Assembly: GCA_014803435.1 (NCBI GenBank)
Contig: JACYFD010000003.1
Span: forward strand, 186,001 to 250,000
Origin: Cellulosimicrobium terreum
GTDB taxonomy: Bacteria > Actinomycetota > Actinomycetes > Actinomycetales > Cellulomonadaceae
Direction of reading: 5' to 3'
Length of the DNA: 64,000 bases
Each line of letters begins with the position of its first letter. Within the stretch, counting starts at the first letter, position 1. Of the stretch, positions 8,675-17,638 are shown piece by piece. The position numbers and the translations under genes are program-made. Under the pieces are notes generated by a model. That model searched no databases, had not been told where the DNA came from, and was given only the letters and a program-made list of their open reading frames with translations.

Positions 8675-9535
8675 TCAGTCCGCCTCCGCGGTGGGGAGCT
8701 CTGCCGCACCGGCGGCCTCGACACGACCGTCCCGCCCACCCGACCAGACGTGCCACGCGACGACCGCGCCGACCACGACCACGCCGACGACGACGAGCCA
8801 GATCCCGTCGGCCCGCAGCGGCCCGAGCAGCCGGTCGTACACCACGCCGGTCGCGTTCTCGGCGACGGCGGGCGGCAGCGCGTCGAGATACTTCCCGCGC
8901 CCGAACGCGACGGCGCCGACGAGGAGCAGCCCCGCGGCGGCCCAGGTCCCCCCGACGAGGGCCACCCCGCGGCGTCGGGCCGGAGCGACCCAGACCGCGG
9001 CCGCGGCGAGCGCGACGACGACCCACGGCAGCCAGGCCGCCGCGCGCGCGAGCCACTCCACCCCGACCTGGACGACCGTGACCTGCGGGAACGCGCCGAG
9101 CGTGAGCTGCGGGTCGAGCTCGGGGATCCGTTCGGCGAAGGAGAAGCCACGGTCCTGGAGCTCGGTGCGGACCTCGTCCACCACGGGCCCCAGGCTCAGC
9201 CGCACGACGCCGTCCTCCGAGGCACGCACGACGTCGCCCTCCCCCGTGGCGACGTACACGACCGCCCGGTGACCGGCCCGGTTCACCGACTCCCACACCC
9301 GGGAGAAGGCCTCGGAACCCACGACCCGTTCGACGACCTGGTGCGGCGCGACGATCGCGACGTAGCGGTCGGTGTCGAGGAGCGTGCCGTCCGCGTACCG
9401 CGCGACCTGGGTGGCGAGCGCGAGCACCCCACCCAGCAGGAGCAGGATCCCGCACGCCGTCCACCGGACCCAGCCCCCGCCCCTGCGCGGTGAGGTGCGG
9501 GCGGGGGCCGTGGTCTCGGTGGACGCGTCGCTCAT
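8675..9535 (-). CDS. Conserved membrane protein of unknown function
   Basis: A 286-residue protein with an N-terminal membrane helix (TACGILLLLGGVLALATQVA), then an extracellular-type segment beginning LLDTDRYVAIVAPHQVVERVV, and three further hydrophobic helices from about residue 165 to 262. The TDRYVA-VAP motif resembles a family of larger actinobacterial membrane proteins annotated only as hypothetical; this copy is shorter. The soluble stretch at about residues 45-160 is predicted to lie outside the cell. It stands between the two-component operon and ahcY on the same strand, 55 bases after the ahcY stop. No catalytic motif is visible. Confidence 0.65.
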   Translation of the reverse strand: MSDASTETTAPARTSPRRGGGWVRWTACGILLLLGGVLALATQVARYADGTLLDTDRYVAIVAPHQVVERVVGSEAFSRVWESVNRAGHRAVVYVATGEGDVVRASEDGVVRLSLGPVVDEVRTELQDRGFSFAERIPELDPQLTLGAFPQVTVVQVGVEWLARAAAWLPWVVVALAAAAVWVAPARRRGVALVGGTWAAAGLLLVGAVAFGRGKYLDALPPAVAENATGVVYDRLLGPLRADGIWLVVVGVVVVGAVVAWHVWSGGRDGRVEAAGAAELPTAEAD

Positions 9536-9590
9536 GGTCGGGACAGTACCGGCGCGGTCCTCCGACCGCTCGGCGCCTCCCGGTGCGCGG

Positions 9591-11147
9591 TCAGTACCGG
9601 TAGTGCTCGGGCTTGTACGGCCCCTCGGCCGGCACCCCGAGGTAGTCGGCCTGGCTCGCCGAGAGGGTCGTGAGGCGGACGCCCAGCGCGTCCAGGTGCA
9701 GGCGCGCGACCTTCTCGTCCAGGACCTTGGGCAGGCGGAACACCTGGTTGGCGTACTCGCGCGCGTCAGGGTGCTCCACCGCGTCGCGGTAGAGCTCGAT
9801 CTGGCCGATGACCTGGTTGGAGAACGAGTTGCTCATGACGAACGACGGGTGACCCGTGGCGTTCCCGAGGTTGAGGAGGCGCCCCTCGGACAGCACGATG
9901 ATCGAGCGCTCGGCGCGCACGACGCCGTCGGCGCCGGTGCCTGCCGGGAACGTCCACTCGTGGACCTGCGGCTTGATCTCCGTGCGGGTCACGCCCGGGA
10001 GGTCCGCGAGGCCTGCGATGTCGATCTCGTTGTCGAAGTGCCCGATGTTCCCGACGACGGCCTTGTTCTTCATCGCCGCCATGTGCTCGGCGAGGACGAC
10101 GTCCTTGTTGCCCGTGGTCGTGATGAAGAAGTCCGCCGAGCCGAGGACGTCCTCGATCCGCGCGACCTGGTAGCCGTCCATCGCGGCCTGCAGCGCGCAG
10201 ATCGGGTCGACCTCGGACACGATCACGCGTGCGCCCTGGCCGCGGAACGCCTCCGCGGCACCCTTGCCGACGTCGCCGTAGCCCGCGACGAACGCGACCT
10301 TGCCGCCCATGAGGACGTCGGTGGCGCGGTTGATGCCGTCGGGCAGCGAGTGGCGGATGCCGTACTTGTTGTCGAACTTCGACTTGGTGACGGAGTCGTT
10401 GACGTTGATCGCCGGGAAGAGCAGCTCGCCCGCCTCCGCAAGCTGGTAGAGGCGGTGCACGCCCGTCGTCGTCTCCTCCGTGACGCCGTGGATGCCCTGC
10501 GCGATCGTCGTCCAGCGCAGCGGGTCCGCGTCGAGCGCGCGACGCAGCACGGCGCGCACGACGTTCATCTCGTGCGTGTGGTCGGGCTCGCCCGGCAGCG
10601 TGTCCGGGGGCACGACGCCGGCCCGCTCGTACTGCAGGCCGAGGTGCACGAGCATGGTGGCGTCGCCGCCGTCGTCGAGGATCATGTTCGGCCCCTCGGA
10701 ACCGGGCCACACCAGGATCTGCTCGGTGCAGTCCCAGTACTCCTCGAGGCTCTCGCCCTTCCACGCGAAGACTGGCACCCCCTGCGGGTCCTCGGGCGTG
10801 CCGTGCGGACCGACGGCGATCGCGGCCGCGGCCTCGTCCTGGGTGGAGAAGATGTTGCAGCTCGCCCAGCGGACCTCGGCGCCGAGAGCCGTGAGCGTCT
10901 CGATCAGCACCGCCGTCTGGACGGTCATGTGCAACGACCCGGCGACACGGGCTCCGGCGAGCGGCTGCGCCTCGCCGTACTCGGCCCGCAGCGCCATGAG
11001 GCCGGGCATCTCGTGCTCGGCGAGCCGGATCTGGTGGCGGCCGGCCTCGGCGAGCGACAGGTCACGGACCTTGTAGCGCCCGGGGGCCTCGTCGAAGCCG
11101 GGTGCGGAACCCGGGCTGGTGGTGGCGGCGGTCGCGGTGGTCGACAT
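9591..11147 (-). CDS. ahcY: S-adenosylhomocysteine hydrolase
   Basis: A 518-residue enzyme that converts S-adenosylhomocysteine to adenosine and homocysteine in the methyl cycle, using bound NAD. Clear signatures are [11 protein letters not shown]-type sequence (here [17 protein letters not shown]), [16 protein letters not shown] with the catalytic Lys, the NAD-binding GYGDVGKG near residue 285 and the C-terminus [13 protein letters not shown] 11147 has GGAG seven bases upstream and starts a short Ala/Thr-rich leader; the frame stays open further upstream but without a ribosome site. The length, somewhat over that of non-actinobacterial enzymes, agrees with the actinobacterial form. Several methyltransferases downstream in the window would feed it. 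Confidence 0.97.
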   Translation of the reverse strand: MSTTATAATTSPGSAPGFDEAPGRYKVRDLSLAEAGRHQIRLAEHEMPGLMALRAEYGEAQPLAGARVAGSLHMTVQTAVLIETLTALGAEVRWASCNIFSTQDEAAAAIAVGPHGTPEDPQGVPVFAWKGESLEEYWDCTEQILVWPGSEGPNMILDDGGDATMLVHLGLQYERAGVVPPDTLPGEPDHTHEMNVVRAVLRRALDADPLRWTTIAQGIHGVTEETTTGVHRLYQLAEAGELLFPAINVNDSVTKSKFDNKYGIRHSLPDGINRATDVLMGGKVAFVAGYGDVGKGAAEAFRGQGARVIVSEVDPICALQAAMDGYQVARIEDVLGSADFFITTTGNKDVVLAEHMAAMKNKAVVGNIGHFDNEIDIAGLADLPGVTRTEIKPQVHEWTFPAGTGADGVVRAERSIIVLSEGRLLNLGNATGHPSFVMSNSFSNQVIGQIELYRDAVEHPDAREYANQVFRLPKVLDEKVARLHLDALGVRLTTLSASQADYLGVPAEGPYKPEHYRY

Positions 11148-11287
11148 GGTTCTCCTGTGCTGTGGGTGCTCACGGTCGAGGTCTGCGCTGGGGGCTCCCG
11201 TCCGCGCCGGCGCGCCGACTCGGTCGGCGGGCTTCTCCAGCGTACCGACCCGGACGAGCCGAGAGCGGAGGACGGCTGAGAAGTCGG

Positions 11288-11309
11288 AGCGCGCGCGCCC
11301 GCGCGCGCT
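11288..11309. repeat. GC-only 22-base palindrome
   Basis: A perfect inverted repeat with 10-base arms (AGCGCGCGCG and CGCGCGCGCT) around a CC centre, made almost wholly of alternating G and C. It could fold as a hairpin in the ahcY leader or adopt left-handed DNA. It abuts the only AT-rich stretch of the intergenic region. Confidence 0.85.
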
Positions 11310-11320
11310 AACACTTTCTC

Positions 11321-11350
11321 TTGACCGAATCAAGATCACGAAAGTATAAC
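11321..11350 (+). promoter_or_regulatory. Candidate sigma-70-type promoter for proVWX
   Basis: TTGACC at 11321-11326 and TATAAC at 11345-11350 are separated by 18 bases, a good match to the housekeeping consensus in otherwise GC-rich DNA. It would give a proV leader of over 300 bases. The minus-strand candidate TATACT for ahcY overlaps the same bases. Confidence 0.55.
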
Positions 11351-11673
11351 AATCAACCATCCGTCGTTATCCGCGCCCTCGCAACGATCCCAGGTCAAGA
11401 GAAGCCCTGGAATCGCCCTGAATCCGGGGTGTCACGTTCGATATCTCGCCACGATTGGGGCAGGGTGCAGGTGAACCGATTGACATCGGATCAGCGTGAG
11501 GTCCTGTGTGCGCCGCGCCCGTCCCGGGCGCTCCGGCCGGACGAACCCGCCTCGGCGGCGTCCTCGCACCAGGGCCTCGACCCGTGCCTCCGTCGACGTC
11601 CCGCTCCCCGCGCGCCCGTCCGGCAGTGCCGCGAAACCGCTGCTCCACGAACGGAAGGTGGCGAACCCACCGT

Positions 11674-13011
11674 ATGACAGCACTCAGCACACCCGTGCCT
11701 GCTGACCCCACCGTGCGCGCCGAGGACCTCGACGACGTCACGGCCGAGCGCGAGACCGCGGTCTCCGTCCAGGGCGTCCACAAGGTCTTCGGGCGCAGGC
11801 CCCTCGAGGCGGTGCGCCGGCTCGAGCAGGGCGCCTCGCGCGACGACGTCAAGCCGCTCGGCACCGCTGCGGTCATCGACGCGAGCTTCGACGTCAAGAA
11901 GGGCGAGATCTTCGTCGTCATGGGCCTGTCCGGGTCCGGCAAGTCGACGCTCATCCGCATGCTCAACGGGCTCTGGAAGCCCACCACCGGCCACGTCCTG
12001 CTCGGCGGCACCGACCTCGCGCAGGCCGACGCCAAGCAGATGCGCGCCCTGCGCCGCACCCACGTGAGCATGGTGTTCCAGCACTTCGCCCTGCTGCCGC
12101 ACCGCACGGTGCTCGACAACGCCGCCTACCCCCTGGAGATCCAGGGCATGGGCAAGTCGGAGCGACGCGAGAAGGCCCAGAAGGCACTCGACCTCGTCGG
12201 GCTCGGCGGCTGGGAGAGCTCCCTGCCGTCGCAGCTGTCCGGCGGCATGCGCCAGCGCGTCGGGCTCGCCCGCGCGCTCGCGGCCGACACCGAGGTGCTG
12301 CTCATGGACGAGGCGTTCAGCGCGCTCGACCCCCTGATCCGCCGCGAGATGCAGGAGCAGCTCCTCGAGCTCCAGCAGACCCTCGGCAAGACCATCGTCT
12401 TCATCACGCACGACCTCAACGAGGCCATGCACCTCGGCGACCGCATCGCGGTCATGCGCGACGGCCGCATCGTCCAGATCGGGACGGCCGAGCAGATCCT
12501 GTCCGACCCGGCCAACGACTACGTCGCGCAGTTCGTCGCCGACGTGGACCGCACCCGCGTCCTCACGGCGTCCTCCGTCATGGTGCGACCGGCCGTCGTC
12601 GTGCCGATGGGCGGCGGGCCGCGCCAGGCGAGCCGCACCATGCGCGAGGCGCAGGTGTCCGCCGCGTACGTCGTCGACCGCCAGCGCCGGCTGCAGGGCG
12701 TCGTGCGCGACGCCGACGCCGTGGCCGCGCTCAAGGCCGGGAAGGAGTCGCTCGACGGCCTCGTGCACGACGGCGTCGCGCCCGTGTCCCCCGACACCCC
12801 CCTCGCCGAGATCTTCGCGCCCGCCGCGGAGTCCACGCTCCCCGTCGCCGTGACCGACGACGAGAACCGCCTCGTCGGGGTCGTCCCGCGCGTCACGCTG
12901 CTCGAGGCCATGGTCCCCGGCGAGCAGCCGCGCACCGGGGAGATCGACCTGGGCGCCGCACCGGAGCCCGCCGTGCAGGACGAGACCACCACCGAAGGAG
13001 GTGCCGCATGA
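11674..13011 (+). CDS. proV: Glycine betaine/proline-type ABC transporter ATPase
   Basis: A 445-residue ATPase of the ProV/OpuAA family that energises uptake of compatible solutes. Walker A is GLSGSGKST (residues 84-92), the signature is LSGGMRQRVGLARAL, Walker B LLMDEAFSALDP, and the H-loop ITHDLNEAM. The typical ProV pre-sequence and the C-terminal pair of CBS domains (from about residue 300) are present; in relatives the CBS domains sense ionic strength. ATG 11674 has GGAAGGTGG about 13 bases upstream, a rather long spacing. It is the first gene of proVWX and shares an ATGA overlap with proW. Confidence 0.95.
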   Translation: MTALSTPVPADPTVRAEDLDDVTAERETAVSVQGVHKVFGRRPLEAVRRLEQGASRDDVKPLGTAAVIDASFDVKKGEIFVVMGLSGSGKSTLIRMLNGLWKPTTGHVLLGGTDLAQADAKQMRALRRTHVSMVFQHFALLPHRTVLDNAAYPLEIQGMGKSERREKAQKALDLVGLGGWESSLPSQLSGGMRQRVGLARALAADTEVLLMDEAFSALDPLIRREMQEQLLELQQTLGKTIVFITHDLNEAMHLGDRIAVMRDGRIVQIGTAEQILSDPANDYVAQFVADVDRTRVLTASSVMVRPAVVVPMGGGPRQASRTMREAQVSAAYVVDRQRRLQGVVRDADAVAALKAGKESLDGLVHDGVAPVSPDTPLAEIFAPAAESTLPVAVTDDENRLVGVVPRVTLLEAMVPGEQPRTGEIDLGAAPEPAVQDETTTEGGAA

Positions 13012-13877
13012 ACGACACCTTCGTCCCCCGCCTCCCGTTCGGCGACTGGGTCGAGTCCTTCGTCGAATGGCTCACCGCCGTCTTCAAGCCCGTCTTCGCG
13101 ATCATCAAGGACGTCCTCGAGAGCATCTTCGACGTGCTCGACACCGTTCTCACGAGCCCGCCCTTCTGGATCGTCGCCCTCGTCCTCGCCGCTCTGGCGT
13201 TCCTCGCCAAGGGCTGGAAGCTCGCACTGGGCTCGCTCGTCGGGTTCGTCGTGATCGCCGGCGTCGACCAGTGGGACAACGCGATGGAGACCCTCGCGCT
13301 CGTCCTCGTCGCCACCGTGATCGCGCTGCTCATCGCCATCCCGCTCGGCATCTGGGCCGCACGCGACGACCGCGTGTCGCGCGTCGTGCGCCCGGTGCTC
13401 GACTTCATGCAGACGATGCCCGGGTTCGTGTACCTCATCCCGACGGTCATCATCTTCCTCACCGGTCCCGTCCCCGGCATCATCGCGACCATCGTCTTCG
13501 CCCTCGCCCCCGGCGTCCGGTTCACCGAGCTCGGCATCCGCCAGGTCGACAAGGAGGTCGTCGAGGCCGGACAGGCGTTCGGCTCCACCCCCGGTCGCAT
13601 CCTGCGCCAGATCCAGATCCCGCTGGCGCTGCCGACCATCATGGCCGGCGTCAACCAGGTCATCATGCTCTCGCTCTCGATGGTCGTCATCGCCGGCCTC
13701 GTCGGCGCGGGCGGGCTCGGCGGACAGGTCGTCGAGGGCCTCCAGCGGATCGACATCGCCCTCGGCTTCGAGGCCGGACTCGCCGTCGTCATCCTCGCGA
13801 TGTTCCTCGACCGCGTCACCTCCGCGCTGAGCGACCGCGCACCCGTCTCCAGGGCTCTCGCCGCCACGCGCGCCTGA
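13008..13877 (+). CDS. proW: Glycine betaine/proline-type ABC transporter permease
   Basis: A 289-residue permease. After an N-terminal segment resembling ProW (FGDWVESFVEWLTAVFKPVF) it has about six membrane helices, with the binding-protein-dependent transport signature around FGSTPGRILRQIQIPLALP followed by IMAGVNQVIMLSLSMVVIAG. That loop docks with the ProV ATPase. Its start ATG overlaps the proV stop codon (ATGA), implying coupled translation. Together with proV and proX it should import glycine betaine, proline betaine or similar osmoprotectants under salt stress. Confidence 0.94.
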   Translation: MNDTFVPRLPFGDWVESFVEWLTAVFKPVFAIIKDVLESIFDVLDTVLTSPPFWIVALVLAALAFLAKGWKLALGSLVGFVVIAGVDQWDNAMETLALVLVATVIALLIAIPLGIWAARDDRVSRVVRPVLDFMQTMPGFVYLIPTVIIFLTGPVPGIIATIVFALAPGVRFTELGIRQVDKEVVEAGQAFGSTPGRILRQIQIPLALPTIMAGVNQVIMLSLSMVVIAGLVGAGGLGGQVVEGLQRIDIALGFEAGLAVVILAMFLDRVTSALSDRAPVSRALAATRA

Positions 13878-13975
13878 GCCCGCGGGCCACGCGCCCGCAC
13901 CAGCGTCCGACGCCACGCACCGCGCCGTCGGGCACCACCGACCGGGTCCCCACGAGGGGCCCAAGGAAGGAACGC

Positions 13976-14908
13976 ATGAACCCCGCACGCACCTCCACCC
14001 GCCGCCGCACGGCGGCCGTCGCCACGGTCGCCGTCCTCGGCCTCGGCCTGTCCGCCTGCGCGTCCGACTCCGGATCCGGTTCCGGCTCTGAGGGCGGCAC
14101 CGGCGAGGACGAGACCGAGGTCTCGATCGGCATCCCGTCCGGCTGGGACGAGGGCATCGCCGTCTCCTACCTCTGGAAGAACGTCCTCGAGCAGGAGGGC
14201 TACGACGTCGAGACGCAGACCGCCGACGTCGGCGTCATCTACACCGGCCTCGCCGGCGGCGACTTCGACCTCACGCTCGACGTGTGGCTGCCCTACACGC
14301 ACGCCTCCTACCTGGAGGAGTACGGCGACGAGGTCACCGACCTCGGCCACTGGTACGACGACGCCAAGCTCACCGTCGCGGTGAACGAGGACTCCCCCGC
14401 GCAGTCCCTCGAGGACCTCGCCGGGATGGCCGACGAGTACGGCAACAAGCTCGTCGGCATCGAGGCCGGTGCCGGGCTCACCAAGATCACCCAGGAAGAG
14501 GTCATCCCGACCTACGGCCTCGAGGGCATGGACTACTCCATCTCCTCCACCCCGGCGATGCTCGCCGAGCTCAAGAGCAAGACCGACGCCGGCGAGAACG
14601 TCGCCGTCACGCTGTGGCGCCCGCACTGGGCCTACGACGAGTTCCCCGTCCGGGACCTCGAGGACCCCGAGGGCTCGCTCGGCGAGGCCGAGGAGATCCA
14701 CATGTGGGGCGCACTCGACTTCGAGGACCGCTACCCCACGCTGACGCAGCTCCTCGGGGCGTTCCAGCTGGACGACGAGCAGCTGTTCTCGCTCGAGAAC
14801 ATGATGTTCAACTCCGACGAGTACGGCGACGAGGACGAGGCCGTCGAGGCCTGGCTCGAGGAGAACCCGACCTTCGTCGACGACCTCAAGGAGACGGCGG
14901 GCGTCTGA
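13976..14908 (+). CDS. proX: Glycine betaine/proline-type substrate-binding lipoprotein
   Basis: A 310-residue solute-binding protein. The signal peptide ends in a lipobox LSAC (Cys28), so it is probably a membrane-anchored lipoprotein. A Ser/Gly-rich linker is followed by an OpuAC-type domain starting EVSIGIPSGWDEGIAVSYLW. Aromatic residues that could form the cation-binding box are visible (VWLPYTHASYL and LWRPHWAYDEF). ATG 13976 has AAGGAAGG six to eight bases upstream. It is the last gene of the operon, 98 bases after proW, and is followed by a strong hairpin. Confidence 0.94.
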   Translation: MNPARTSTRRRTAAVATVAVLGLGLSACASDSGSGSGSEGGTGEDETEVSIGIPSGWDEGIAVSYLWKNVLEQEGYDVETQTADVGVIYTGLAGGDFDLTLDVWLPYTHASYLEEYGDEVTDLGHWYDDAKLTVAVNEDSPAQSLEDLAGMADEYGNKLVGIEAGAGLTKITQEEVIPTYGLEGMDYSISSTPAMLAELKSKTDAGENVAVTLWRPHWAYDEFPVRDLEDPEGSLGEAEEIHMWGALDFEDRYPTLTQLLGAFQLDDEQLFSLENMMFNSDEYGDEDEAVEAWLEENPTFVDDLKETAGV

Positions 14909-14931
14909 CCCGCTGCACGACGACAACCGCA

Positions 14932-14979
14932 CGACGGCGCAGGGCCGGCTCCCGTCCGGGGGCCGGCCCTGCGTCGTCG
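14932..14979 (+). terminator. Strong hairpin ending proVWX
   Basis: A 12-base-pair perfect stem (14938-14949 with 14962-14973), extended by six more pairs with one G-U wobble, encloses a 12-base loop, 23 bases past the proX stop. There is no T-run after it, as is usual for actinobacterial hairpin terminators. Confidence 0.75.
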
Positions 14980-15179
14980 CACTCGGAGGCGGTCGGTCGC
15001 GAACGTCACGTCGAGGCGGTGGCGGTCGCAGGGTCTGCGACGTCTCCTTCGACCTGCGGCCGTCTCGACGGGTCCGACCAGAGGTCAGGAACGTCGCGCG
15101 AGTGGTCTGGCGTGAGGTTCCGGGCTGTGCGTGCCGGCCTTGCGGTGCGCGGGCTAGGTGCGACCGCGTCGTTGGTCCA

Positions 15180-15464
15180 GGACATGACGAGGACGCCAGG
15201 ACGATGGATGGTTCGCGCGTGCTGCTCCTCGGTGTGACCTTCAAGGCGAACATCGCCTACCAGCGCGAGTCGCCCGCCGTAGCGATCGCCCGTGATCTGC
15301 GATCCCACGGCGTCGATCTCGTGTTCCACGACTCGCACGTGGCCGACAGGGTCGTCCTGGTCCGGGACCACAGCGCCTACGATGTCGGCGTGCTGGCAGA
15401 GAAGTCGGCGCGCTCCTTCCACACCAAGGGCGCGACGACCCACCCCGACGCCATCCGCCTCTGA
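15180..15464 (+). pseudogene. Truncated nucleotide-sugar dehydrogenase relic
   Basis: The translation from about 15183 to the TGA at 15462 matches only the C-terminal domain of the intact nucleotide-sugar dehydrogenase at 26325-27584. DEDARTMDGSRVLLLGVTFK parallels NEDAKPLRGSQVLLLGVTYK there, and the ends (HTKGATTHPDAIRL and DTKGATTSPGAHRL) also match. About 22 residues after VFHDS are missing, and the NAD-binding and catalytic domains are absent. The relic sits between the proVWX terminator and the first methyltransferase of the glycan locus. It may mark a recombination edge. A small protein could still be made from ATG 15204, but it would lack catalytic parts. Confidence 0.8.
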
Positions 15465-15495
15465 CCAACGGTCCAATCGACGTCGAAGGAAACTC

Positions 15496-16563
15496 ATGCG
15501 CGCGCGAAGCCTCACAGTCCTCGTCGCCATCGCCGTGGCGGCAGTGGCGGGTGTCGTCGCAGCACTGCTCGGCAGAAGCGACATCGCCTTGGCGGTGGTC
15601 GTCCTTCTGCTCGGCGGGGTTGCCGTCCTTGCGCTCCAGGCCTTTCGCCGAATCGGCGCCACGGCCGCACGCGTCGGGGCCGCCGACAGTGAGGTTGGAC
15701 GACTCCGCAAAGAACTTGCCCGCGAGCACAAGGCCGCCGCATCGGCCACCGAGCAGCTCCGTCGGCAGATGGCCCGCACCGATCAGGCCGTCTCCCGCGT
15801 GCAGTCCGACCTCGGTGCGACCCTGCACGGCAGTGTCGTCCAGCCGCTCGCCGACGTCTCGACCAAGCTCGACGGCCTGGGGACCGATGTCCGGAATCTC
15901 CGAAAGCGCGTCGACGCCGTCCGGAACCTCGTCCATGCCGCTCGGCCCGGGGAGCTCCTCACACAGATTCAGGCTCTCGAACAGCTCCGGGACAAGTTCG
16001 ACGTCTCTGGACCGCTACCAGACGTCGGGGGGTGGGCCCTCGACCCCACCGCGATCCTGTGGCTCGTCGACGAGATCGAGAGGCGACGTCCGGAGCGCGT
16101 CGTCGAGTGCGGGAGCGGCACCTCCACCTTCTGGATCGCCATGGCGCTACGCCAGAACGGCCGAGGCCAGGTCATCGCTCTCGACCATCTGGAAGACTTT
16201 GCTCAGCGAACCCGATCGGTGGTGGAACGACACGGACTGTCCGACGTCGCAGAGGTCCGTCTCGCACCACTGACCCCGACACAGACCCCTCGCGGCGAGT
16301 TCCAGTGGTACGACGTCGATCCGGCCTCCGTCGGGCCGATCGACCTGCTCGTCGTCGACGGACCTCCCGAGTCGACCGGGCCACTCGCTCGGTATCCCGC
16401 GCTTCCCGTGCTGCATGGCGCGCTGACAGCAGAGTCACACATCCTGGTCGACGACGTGCACCGCAGTGACGAGAAGCAGGCGATCGAGCACTGGCTCGAA
16501 GAACTGCCGCGCCTTCGCTCCGACTTCACGAACGGTGTCTCCGAGGTCTTGGTCTACGAGTGA
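15496..16563 (+). CDS. Membrane-anchored coiled-coil class I methyltransferase
   Basis: A 355-residue protein in three parts: two closely spaced membrane helices (about residues 5-50), a coiled-coil stretch (about 60-165, heptad-like Leu/Val/Arg pattern), and a class I SAM-dependent methyltransferase domain. The SAM-binding motif is VVECGSGTSTFWIAMAL (from residue 202); a later DLLVVDGPPEST segment resembles the acidic loop of the family. ATG 15496 follows a GAAGGA site. The substrate cannot be told, but its position at the start of the polysaccharide locus suggests methylation of a glycan or lipid-linked intermediate at the inner membrane face. Confidence 0.78.
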   Translation: MRARSLTVLVAIAVAAVAGVVAALLGRSDIALAVVVLLLGGVAVLALQAFRRIGATAARVGAADSEVGRLRKELAREHKAAASATEQLRRQMARTDQAVSRVQSDLGATLHGSVVQPLADVSTKLDGLGTDVRNLRKRVDAVRNLVHAARPGELLTQIQALEQLRDKFDVSGPLPDVGGWALDPTAILWLVDEIERRRPERVVECGSGTSTFWIAMALRQNGRGQVIALDHLEDFAQRTRSVVERHGLSDVAEVRLAPLTPTQTPRGEFQWYDVDPASVGPIDLLVVDGPPESTGPLARYPALPVLHGALTAESHILVDDVHRSDEKQAIEHWLEELPRLRSDFTNGVSEVLVYE

Positions 16564-16676
16564 CCTCTGCCCCCACCCGCACTCTGCACGAATGGCTCCG
16601 TAAGACCGTCGACTCACGTGCCGTGCAGGATGACGCCGCGGCGGTCGTCTGACCTTCACGACGAACGCCCAGGCGC

Positions 16677-16726
16677 ACGACGACGCCGGGCCGGCCTCCG
16701 TACGGAGACCGGCCCGGCGTCGTCGT
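16677..16726. terminator. Bidirectional hairpin terminator
   Basis: A perfect 18-base-pair stem (16677-16694 with 16709-16726) whose loop itself contains a CTCCGT/ACGGAG palindrome lies between the convergent methyltransferase genes ending at 16563 and 16738. The symmetry lets it serve both strands. Confidence 0.85.
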
Positions 16727-16737
16727 GGCGTCGCTGC

Positions 16738-17577
16738 TCAGCGTCGCGGCAGCCGCGACCGCACGTCGCCCAGGAGCCGCTGCGCGCGCTCGCGCGCAGC
16801 CCGCCGCCGCGTCCGGTACTCGTCCGGGTGGTCGAGCGCCTGCTCGATCTCCGCGAGCCCCTTGTCGCGCGGGTGCAGCGGCAGCCGGCCCCGGTACAGG
16901 CACCCCCACACCGGCGAGCGCAGCAGCACACGCGGGTCGACGGCGCCCTTGCGTTCCAGCACCGGGACCGGGACGGGCTGCGGGTCCGGGTGCGAGAAGC
17001 GCTCGATCACCTCGTCGTACCGGCGCTCGAGCAGCGTCGACGTCGGGTCGAGACCCAGGATGACGACCGTGCCCGTCGGAGACGTGTTCACCGGGATGAT
17101 GCGCAGGTCCGGGCGGTACTCCCGCAACGCCTCCGCGACCCAGAACACGTCACCCGCCCAGAACTTCGTGTGCCGGTCGCGCGCCGCCTCCGGCACGTCC
17201 CGGGGCAGCATGTCGTCGAGCACGACGGCCGTCGACCAGCGCGAGTGCCGCTCGACGTTCATGAAGTCCCGCAGCGCGAACTCGAACAGGTGCATCCCGT
17301 CGATGAACGCGAGGTCGATCGGTGCGCCGAGCCACGCCTTCGGGTCGTTCGCGGCGAAGTAGTCGTCGCTCGTCGCCCGCGCCAGGCGGACCGGTGCCTG
17401 GAGCTCCGTCACCACCTTGAACGCCGGGTCGACGCCGACGCTGCGCGCCCGCGACAGCGCGAGGCTCGCGCCCGTGTTGACCCCGATCTCGAGATAGGTC
17501 CGTGGGCGCAGACGCCTGTGGAGACCGGTGAGCAGCTCGTGACGCGACATCGGTGGCCGCGGGTAGGTCGCTGGCAT
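16738..17577 (-). CDS. Class I SAM-dependent methyltransferase
   Basis: A 279-residue methyltransferase of the Methyltransf_24/cephalosporin-hydroxylase-like group. The SAM motif is RTYLEIGVNTGASLAL (about residues 26-41); the acidic and metal-type loop IDLAFIDGMHLFEFALRDF follows near residue 90, and AVVLDDMLPRDVPEA gives the later strand. The C-terminal 60 residues are soluble, ending in a basic Arg-rich tail. ATG 17577 is preferred; a second in-frame ATG at 17550 is possible. The gene is convergent with the previous methyltransferase, sharing one hairpin. The substrate is unknown; a sugar hydroxyl or a glycan end is plausible from context. Confidence 0.8.
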   Translation of the reverse strand: MPATYPRPPMSRHELLTGLHRRLRPRTYLEIGVNTGASLALSRARSVGVDPAFKVVTELQAPVRLARATSDDYFAANDPKAWLGAPIDLAFIDGMHLFEFALRDFMNVERHSRWSTAVVLDDMLPRDVPEAARDRHTKFWAGDVFWVAEALREYRPDLRIIPVNTSPTGTVVILGLDPTSTLLERRYDEVIERFSHPDPQPVPVPVLERKGAVDPRVLLRSPVWGCLYRGRLPLHPRDKGLAEIEQALDHPDEYRTRRRAARERAQRLLGDVRSRLPRR

Positions 17578-17638
17578 GACGACATCCTGGCGGAGCCGAC
17601 TCTCTACGACCAGCATCTGGGGCGACGAGTCGTCGCCC

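Larger units (their letters stand above)
11148..11673. other. Divergent ahcY/proV intergenic region
   Basis: No gene was found in these 526 bases. They hold a GC-only palindrome (11288-11309), a short AT-rich segment (11310-11370) with candidate overlapping promoters (TATACT toward ahcY at 11343-11348; TTGACC/TATAAC toward proV at 11321-11350), and leaders of about 190 bases for ahcY and 315 bases for proV. A CCAGG/CCTGG stem lies at 11390-11410. I looked for SAH and c-di-AMP riboswitch cores and saw none that I recognised. Confidence 0.6.

Noticed and set aside
11148-11400. Possible SAH riboswitch in the ahcY leader
   Set aside because: Conserved core sequences of the SAH riboswitch were not found; a covariance model search would be decisive.
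11351-11673. Possible c-di-AMP (ydaO) riboswitch in the proV leader
   Set aside because: The leader is long and the operon type fits, but the conserved ydaO core could not be recognised by eye.
12893-15253. Open frame antisense to proW and proX
   Set aside because: Composition is that of antisense GC-rich DNA and no domain is visible; the plus-strand genes are unmistakable.
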